Positions 14,175-19,371 of a stretch of DNA of 19,371 nt are shown here, piece by piece. How positions within the stretch are numbered: the first letter of the stretch is position 1; every line of letters begins with the position of its first letter. A program made the translations under genes and the position numbers. Under the pieces are notes generated by a model. That model was not told where the DNA came from. It searched no databases and saw only the letters and a list, made by a program, of their open reading frames with translations. This DNA is from JAHDNZ01 sp036721855. GTDB taxonomy: Bacteria; Bacillota; DTU065. Location: contig DAIMKF010000033.1 of the NCBI GenBank assembly GCA_036721855.1, forward strand, positions 1 through 19,371, read 5' to 3'.

Positions 14175-16790
14175 ATGTGTGAAAAACATTTGTCTACAGT
14201 CTATGATCCATCCCAGGTAGAAGATGGTTTATATGATTTCTGGCTGGAAAAGAAATATTTTCATGCCGAAGCGGATCAGACTAAAGAACCGTTTGCCATA
14301 GTTATTCCGCCACCTAATGTTACCGCTAACCTTCATATCGGCCATGCCCTAGATAATACCATCCAGGATATTCTGGTACGTTTTAATCGGATGTGTGGGA
14401 AAAATACAACCTGGATTCCCGGTACAGATCACGCCGGTATTGCTACCCAGATTAAAGTTGAACAAACGCTTCGAGAAACAGAAGGCCTTACCAGACATGA
14501 TCTGGGCCGTGAGGAGTTTTTAAGACGTGTCTGGGCCTGGAAAGAAAAGTATGGCAGCAATATTATTAATCAGCTTAAAAAGCTTGGCGCCTCATGTGAC
14601 TGGGATAGAGAACGCTTTACTATGGATGAAGGCTGTTCTAAGGCTGTACGCGAGGTCTTTGTCAGTCTCTATGAAAAAGGTCTTATCTACCAGGGAGATT
14701 ACATCATTAACTGGTGCCCTAGTTGTAACACGGCTTTGAGTGATGTAGAAGTCGAGCATACCGAGATGGCGGGACATTTCTGGCATATTCGCTATCCTCT
14801 AGCCGATGGCACAGGTTCGATTGAAATTGCCACTACCAGACCGGAAACCATGTTGGGTGATACTGCTATCGCTGTTCATCCCGATGATAAAAGATATATA
14901 GCTTTAATCGGAAAAGAAGTTATTCTACCACTTGTGGGTAGAAAGATCCCTATTGTAGCTGACGAATATGTTGATCCAACTTTTGGCACCGGAATAGTAA
15001 AGATCACTCCCGCTCATGATCCCAACGATTTTGAAGTCGGTCTAAGACACGATCTAAAAAAAGAAACAGTAATTGGTTTTGATGCCAAAATGACAGCCAA
15101 AGCCGGTAAATTCGCCGGACTTAGTCGTTATGAGGCCAGAGAGGCAATAGTTTTTGAACTTAAAAAAGAAGGCTATCTGGTTAAAGTTGAGGATTGCCGA
15201 CATGCCGTAAGTACTTGCTATCGCTGTAATACAGTTGTTGAACCATTGATTAGCAAACAGTGGTTTGTTAAGATGAAACCACTGGCCGAACCGGCTATTG
15301 CCGCCGTCAAAGAAGGAAAAATTAAATTTTACCCCGAACGTTTTAGCAAACTCTACCTCAACTGGGTGGAAAATGTCAGAGATTGGTGTATCAGCAGACA
15401 GCTTTGGTGGGGACACAGGATTCCTGTCTGGTATTGTAAGGACTGTGGAGAGGTTATTGTTGCCAGAGAAGATCCATCCTGCTGTACAAAATGCGGCTCC
15501 AAAAATATCAAACAGGATCCAGATGTACTTGATACTTGGTTTAGCTCGGCGCTTTGGCCTTTTTCCACTTTAGGCTGGCCAAAGCAATCTTTGGATCTAG
15601 CTTATTTCTATCCTACTTCGGTTTTAGTAACCGGTTTTGATATTATCTATTTCTGGGTGGCCCGTATGGTCTTTATGGGTCTTGAATTCCAGGGCGATAT
15701 ACCGTTTAAAGATGTCTGTATCCATGGACTGGTTCGTGATCATCTCGGCCGCAAAATGAGTAAATCTCTTGGCAACGGCATTGATCCCTTAGAAGTAATT
15801 GCTACCTATGGCGCAGATGCCCTACGCTTTACTCTGGTTAACGGAGTCGCTCCCGGCAACGATATGCGTTTTCATCAGGACAAAGTTGAGGCTAGCCGTA
15901 ACTTTATGAACAAAATTTGGAACGCATCGCGCTTTGCTTTAATGCATTTAAAAGGTGAGATTCCCAAACCCAAAGAGCCGACACTGCTAGCCAATCGCTG
16001 GTTTTTAACCAGACTTAAACACACTTTAGAGCAGCTAACCAAAAACTTAATTAACTATGATCTCGGTGAAGGGGCAAGACTACTATACGATTTTGTCTGG
16101 GGAGAGTTTTGCGACTGGTATATTGAGCTTTCAAAACCAGCCCTTTACGGCAATATGGGTATTGAGGCAAAAGCTGAGACCCAATATGTACTTTGGCTAA
16201 GTCTGGATACTATTCTTAAGATGCTCCATCCCTATATTCCCTTTATTACCGAGGAAATTTGGCAGACAATGCCACACAATGGCGAAAGCATAATGGTGGA
16301 GAACTGGCCTCTTTCAAGGCTAACTTTTACCGATGAAGTATCAGAGCGTGATATGAATGAACTTGTCGAACTTATTACCCAGATTCGCAATATCCGAGCC
16401 GAACTTGGCGTGCAACAAGGCAAAGAGATTCGCATTCTCTATGAAGGTCGTCTTTTAGACGAACAAAAGACCTACCTGAAAACTTTGGCTAAAGCCTCTG
16501 AAGTATCTCCCCTTAGCGATAAACCTGACAAGGCCGTAACTGCGGTGGTTTCACAAATAACCGCTTATTTACCCTTGCAGGATATGATTGATCTCGATCA
16601 AGAAATGAAACGCATCCGCACTGAAATTAAAAAGATGGAAAAAGAGATTGCCCTGGCTCAAAATAAATTACAAAACCCCGGATTTGTTAATAAAGCACCA
16701 GCGCAAGTAGTTGAAAAGGAAAAAGAAAAACTGGCCGATTATCAACTTAAACAGCAAAAGTTAACAGCAAGACTACAAGAGTTATTGTAA
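14175..16790 (+). CDS. valS: Valine--tRNA ligase
   Basis: ValRS charges tRNA-Val and clears mischarged threonine in its editing domain. The class I signatures are HIGH at residues 54-57 and KMSKS at 527-531. GTDHAGIATQ lies in the N-terminal catalytic part, and the editing domain (about 190-340) includes ATTRPETMLGDTA. A zinc-ribbon-like CXXC pair appears about residues 420-440, followed by DTWFSS, the helical anticodon-binding domain, and a C-terminal coiled coil from about 810 (lysine- and glutamate-rich). The length, 871, is normal for Firmicutes. GGAGG (14162-14166) lies 8 bases before the ATG. Expression should be controlled by the T-box leader. folC follows 62 bases later. Confidence 0.98.
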   Translation: MCEKHLSTVYDPSQVEDGLYDFWLEKKYFHAEADQTKEPFAIVIPPPNVTANLHIGHALDNTIQDILVRFNRMCGKNTTWIPGTDHAGIATQIKVEQTLRETEGLTRHDLGREEFLRRVWAWKEKYGSNIINQLKKLGASCDWDRERFTMDEGCSKAVREVFVSLYEKGLIYQGDYIINWCPSCNTALSDVEVEHTEMAGHFWHIRYPLADGTGSIEIATTRPETMLGDTAIAVHPDDKRYIALIGKEVILPLVGRKIPIVADEYVDPTFGTGIVKITPAHDPNDFEVGLRHDLKKETVIGFDAKMTAKAGKFAGLSRYEAREAIVFELKKEGYLVKVEDCRHAVSTCYRCNTVVEPLISKQWFVKMKPLAEPAIAAVKEGKIKFYPERFSKLYLNWVENVRDWCISRQLWWGHRIPVWYCKDCGEVIVAREDPSCCTKCGSKNIKQDPDVLDTWFSSALWPFSTLGWPKQSLDLAYFYPTSVLVTGFDIIYFWVARMVFMGLEFQGDIPFKDVCIHGLVRDHLGRKMSKSLGNGIDPLEVIATYGADALRFTLVNGVAPGNDMRFHQDKVEASRNFMNKIWNASRFALMHLKGEIPKPKEPTLLANRWFLTRLKHTLEQLTKNLINYDLGEGARLLYDFVWGEFCDWYIELSKPALYGNMGIEAKAETQYVLWLSLDTILKMLHPYIPFITEEIWQTMPHNGESIMVENWPLSRLTFTDEVSERDMNELVELITQIRNIRAELGVQQGKEIRILYEGRLLDEQKTYLKTLAKASEVSPLSDKPDKAVTAVVSQITAYLPLQDMIDLDQEMKRIRTEIKKMEKEIALAQNKLQNPGFVNKAPAQVVEKEKEKLADYQLKQQKLTARLQELL

Positions 16791-16797
16791 CTATCTC

Positions 16798-16821
16798 AGC
16801 CCGGGACATTGTTCCCGGGCT
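16798..16821 (+). terminator. Hairpin between valS and folC (leaky terminator or processing site)
   Basis: AGCCCGGGA (16798-16806) and TCCCGGGCT (16813-16821) form a perfect 9-bp, GC-rich stem with a 6-base loop. There is no T tract after it (next bases TAATGCC), so it is not a standard intrinsic terminator. It may stabilise the valS mRNA end or reduce folC expression. Confidence 0.5.
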
Positions 16822-16852
16822 TAATGCCAGAAGAAGGGTTAGGGATACACAG

Positions 16853-18100
16853 ATGGACTTTCTTGAAGCAGTAGCACAGATAGAAAAGAGCCAACATTTT
16901 CCTAGAGTCGCAACCCTCGACAGGATGATAATGGCCATAAAAGAGCTTGATTATCCGGATTCGGGACTTAAGTTCATTCATCTTGCAGGTACCAATGGGA
17001 AAGGTTCCACCGGAGCCTTGATCAGTGCCGGTTTAAGAAGAGCCGGATTTAAAGTGGGCCGTTTTATCTCTCCCCATCTGTTAGAGATAACAGAAAGAAT
17101 CAGCATCGGTACCGAGCATATTTCACCACAAGACTTTGTCTGGGCCTACCAAAAAATGCAAAAAAAGACCAAAGCTTTGAGATTAAGCTATTTTGAACAG
17201 TTGACTCTCATTGCTTTAATCTATTTTCAAAAGACAAGACCGGATTATATTATCTGGGAAACCGGTTTAGGTGGACGTTTAGATGCTACAAATATTGTAA
17301 AACCTGTTCAGACTGTAATTACTCCCATAGGTCTTGATCATACCAAATTTCTCGGAAACGATCTTTATTCTATCGCCAGGGAAAAGGCAGCCATTATTAA
17401 AAACGGTTCAATGGCGATTATTGCCCCACAGCAAAATGGGTTGGAAAGTATCTTCTTGGAACAAGCCCAAAGGGTAAATACAGAGATAATTCTGGCTAGA
17501 GATTACCTGCCCATTGAGATTAAAGGCAACGGTCTAAAACAGGGTGAGGTGAGTTTTCCCAAGTTGAATTTCCAAGGAGCACTGCCTCTTTTGGGTAAAC
17601 ACCAAGGTGAAAACGCCTTAACCGCATATCTTGCTTTAAGAGCACTAAAGGTTATTGATTGCCACGACACAAATCTTTTTGCCAAAGCCAATTGGCCGGG
17701 AAGGCTACAGTATTTTCCCACTCTTAACCTTTTAGTTGACGGCGCACACAACGAACAGGCCATGACGACTTTCGTTAATTTTTTCAATGAATTAGGTCTA
17801 GAGGCTCAATTAATCTTGGCCTTGATGCAGGATAAGGATTATCCGACGATGGTCGGACAACTTGATGGTCTTTTTAAGAAGGTATATCTCCCTCAATTGG
17901 CAAATAAAAGAGCAGTGAGACCAGAAAAAATAGCCTATCTATTTAAAAACACCCCCTCCATTATCTGTGCTAATCTAAAAGAGGCTTTAGATCTCTCGCT
18001 AAATAAAAGTCTGGTAGCCATAGTCGGTTCTTTGTATATGGTGGGAGAATGCTTTGAGATCTTAGAGCATATATTAGACATAAACGATCTGTGGTATTAA
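16853..18100 (+). CDS. folC: Bifunctional folylpolyglutamate synthase / dihydrofolate synthase
   Basis: FolC joins glutamate to dihydropteroate and extends the polyglutamate tail of folates, using ATP; it is a Mur-ligase relative. The P-loop GTNGKGST is at residues 46-53, followed by SPHLLEITERI, GLGGRLDATN (catalytic-loop region) and LVDGAHN at the start of the C-terminal ligase domain. Length 415 is normal. The ribosome binding site before ATG 16853 is weak (AGGG-type), so translation may be modest. It lies in the T-box-controlled valS transcript and before a SPOR-domain gene, an order known from several Clostridia. Whether both activities are present cannot be told from sequence; family assignment is firm. 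Confidence 0.95.
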   Translation: MDFLEAVAQIEKSQHFPRVATLDRMIMAIKELDYPDSGLKFIHLAGTNGKGSTGALISAGLRRAGFKVGRFISPHLLEITERISIGTEHISPQDFVWAYQKMQKKTKALRLSYFEQLTLIALIYFQKTRPDYIIWETGLGGRLDATNIVKPVQTVITPIGLDHTKFLGNDLYSIAREKAAIIKNGSMAIIAPQQNGLESIFLEQAQRVNTEIILARDYLPIEIKGNGLKQGEVSFPKLNFQGALPLLGKHQGENALTAYLALRALKVIDCHDTNLFAKANWPGRLQYFPTLNLLVDGAHNEQAMTTFVNFFNELGLEAQLILALMQDKDYPTMVGQLDGLFKKVYLPQLANKRAVRPEKIAYLFKNTPSIICANLKEALDLSLNKSLVAIVGSLYMVGECFEILEHILDINDLWY

Positions 18101-18146
18101 TAAATTTAACTGTACACCTTTGCCCTACTTGGAAGGAGTTGAGGCT

Positions 18147-18614
18147 ATGTCCAAGAAGCCGGACCATTCCTTAAGAAATAACCGTTGGCTCTATGTTGGT
18201 TTTATAGCCCTTGGTGTGATGGCAATTTGGCTTGGAGTTATGTTGGGCAATTATCTTTTAAACAAAGTAGCCAATGCAGAACCTGATTTATCTGCAACTA
18301 ATACTACAACAGGGACACCTACAAGTGGTGAATCGGAGAGCCTGCCTTTGGAGTCGGTTTCTGCAGATTATATCGATGAGGGTACTACAAGTTCCCCAAC
18401 CTTATATCGGGTAAGAGTAGGTAAGTACTCAGGGTTATCAGTGGCCAAGAAAGCTGAAAAACAGCTGCAGGAATTAGGTCTTGACACCTATGTCATAGGT
18501 TCGGGAAGCGGTCCGTACTACGTACAGGTCGGTGCCTTCAGAGATAAAAACAATGCAGATAGGCTGACGGAGGAATTAAAGATCAAAGGTTACGATGTTT
18601 ATATTATGCAGTAA
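18147..18614 (+). CDS. Membrane-anchored SPOR-domain protein
   Basis: SPOR domains bind denuded (stem-peptide-free) glycan strands of peptidoglycan, usually at division septa or in sporulation. A short basic cytoplasmic start precedes a transmembrane helix (about residues 14-37). A Ser/Thr/Gly-rich flexible linker (about 42-80) leads to a C-terminal SPOR domain (about 84-155), with YRVRVGKYSGLSVAKKAEKQ and the repeat-related YYVQVGAFRDKNNADRL halves. GGAAGGAG (18131-18138) is 8 bases before ATG 18147; the in-frame TTG at 18120 lies upstream of that site. It starts 46 bases after folC and ends 16 bases before an insertion sequence. No enzymatic domain is present, so it is likely a cell-wall-targeting factor. 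Confidence 0.92.
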   Translation: MSKKPDHSLRNNRWLYVGFIALGVMAIWLGVMLGNYLLNKVANAEPDLSATNTTTGTPTSGESESLPLESVSADYIDEGTTSSPTLYRVRVGKYSGLSVAKKAEKQLQELGLDTYVIGSGSGPYYVQVGAFRDKNNADRLTEELKIKGYDVYIMQ

Positions 18615-18638
18615 AAAACCCCTTAGCAAGTGAACTGT

Positions 18639-18681
18639 AACCCTTTTAGTAGACATCTAAAAAGAGTCTACTAGAAGGGTT
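18639..18681 (+). terminator. Hairpin inside the IS left end
   Basis: AACCCTTTTAGTAGAC (18639-18654) pairs with GTCTACTAGAAGGGTT (18666-18681), 16 bp with one G-T wobble and an 11-base loop, followed by TATCTCTTTT. The left arm overlaps the IS terminal repeat. Such hairpins can block incoming transcripts from reaching the transposase, and here it may also end the valS-folC-SPOR transcript. CTTTTAGTAG recurs at 18687-18696. Confidence 0.6.
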
Positions 18682-18722
18682 TATCTCTTTTAGTAGGGTA
18701 TTTACTCTTTAAGTAAGAAAAG

Positions 18723-19371
18723 ATGGATTGTTTGGCAATAAGGCGTTTTAACTCCGAGGAGCAAGAGAGATTAGCTTTAAATCCAAATGTCTTGAAGGTT
18801 AGCGAGAAATTTATTACTTATAAAAGCGAATTTAAGATACGTGCCGTTCATCAGAATTTAACAGAAGGTAAATCTTCATCTCAAATATTTGTTGAAGCAG
18901 GCTTTGATTTGGAAGTTATTGGACGCGAAAACCCTAAATGCTGCTTAGAGAGATGGAAAAAGGTTTTCAATAAACGAGGAGAAGATGGACTTAAGTGTGA
19001 TCGAAGAGGTAAGAGTGCTACTGATCGACCACTTGAGTAAGAGCTGACAGTTGAAGAAAAATTACAGCGTGAAGAGACTAGAATCAAGTATCTTGAGAGG
19101 GAGAACGAGTTATTAAAAAAGCTCGATGGGATAGAAAGGAGCGTGGTAAATAAACCATCAGAGAAATACCAGCTTATGCAGGACATGATTTTAGCTGACG
19201 GAAATAATTATACTATTAGCTTTTTATGTGAGACTGCTGGCGTTAGCAGGAGTGGCTACTACAAGTGGTTACAGAATGTTTAAAGAGAGCTGAGAAGGAA
19301 CGAGAGGATTACGAACAACATTTGTTAATCAAAGAAATATTCCTTAACAAGGGTTGCAAAGCGGGTTGGCG
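18723..19371 (+). pseudogene. IS3-family transposase (OrfA/OrfB), disrupted, partial
   Basis: The first part (to 19040) is a helix-turn-helix OrfA of the IS3 type: a SEEQERLALNPNVLKVS opening, FITYKSEFKIRAVHQ, then a SSQIFVEAGFD region. An in-frame TAA at 19038-19040 stops it, but homology continues in the same frame as ELTVEEKLQREE and the leucine-zipper stretch IKYLERENELLKKL, then into OrfB-like LCETAGVSRSGYYKWL, until TAA at 19281-19283. From 19280 the OrfB homology shifts to the -1 frame (EDYEQHLLIKEIFLNKG) up to the window end. An A6G stretch, the usual programmed -1 slippage signal of IS3 elements, lies within the LLKKL codons near 19117. The early stop and late frameshift suggest decay. 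The catalytic DDE domain lies beyond the window. Confidence 0.8.

Larger units (their letters stand above)
18631..19371 (+). mobile_element. IS3-family element (IS150-type end), left part, cut by window end
   Basis: The left end starts TGAACTGTAACCCTTTTAG at 18631, closely resembling the terminal repeat of IS150 (TGTACTGCACCC type). The transposase reading region follows 92 bases inside. The right end is outside the window, so target-site duplication cannot be checked. The element carries lesions in its transposase and is probably inactive on its own. It interrupts what looks like the terminator of the SPOR gene. Confidence 0.85.

Noticed and set aside
1..19371. CRISPR array, rRNA, prophage or toxin-antitoxin module
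   Set aside because: No regularly spaced repeat series, rRNA sequence, phage structural gene or paired small-gene module was seen.

Overview
The window looks like chromosome from an AT-rich, endospore-forming Firmicute of the Clostridia type. The evidence is strong purine-rich ribosome binding sites with mixed ATG, GTG and TTG starts, a tig-clpX-lonB-lon proteolysis cluster that includes the sporulation-associated LonB, a spoVT gene, a T-box leader in front of valS, and the order valS-folC-SPOR-domain gene. I cannot name the genus from sequence alone.

Layout. Positions 1-53 are a repeat that recurs at 13816-13868. A promoter, a tRNA-Leu(UAG) gene and a short terminator follow (72-280). From 340 to 7172 four plus-strand protein quality-control genes are read: trigger factor, ClpX, LonB and LonA. 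A strong terminator and a perfect palindrome separate clpX from lonB, so the cluster is at least two transcription units; a long bidirectional terminator closes it. From 8830 down to 7298 two minus-strand genes encode a nitroreductase-family protein and SfsA. The accessory part (9061-12502) holds a small membrane-anchored protein that may be a cut-down solute-binding protein, a 477-base non-coding stretch, and a 787-residue secreted protein with a DUF4855-like region and two C-terminal discoidin-like domains. Next come minus-strand spoVT and a frameshifted, truncated Gfo/Idh/MocA dehydrogenase relic that ends shortly before the second repeat copy.

From 13875 the sequence returns to housekeeping functions: a promoter, a valine T-box leader, valS, folC and a membrane-anchored SPOR-domain gene. 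The last 741 bases are the left part of an IS3-family (IS150-type end) insertion sequence with a damaged transposase. It appears to have landed inside the terminator of the valS-folC-SPOR unit.

How the genes fit together: the left half is protein folding and turnover (a ribosome-bound chaperone, an unfoldase and two Lon-type proteases); the right half is aminoacylation and folate supply under tRNA-Val-sensing control. I see no convincing new multi-gene defence or metabolic system. The most interesting items are the duplicated 53-bp element next to two translation-related promoters, the lonB palindrome, the DUF4855/discoidin protein with its neighbour, and the IS insertion into a terminator.
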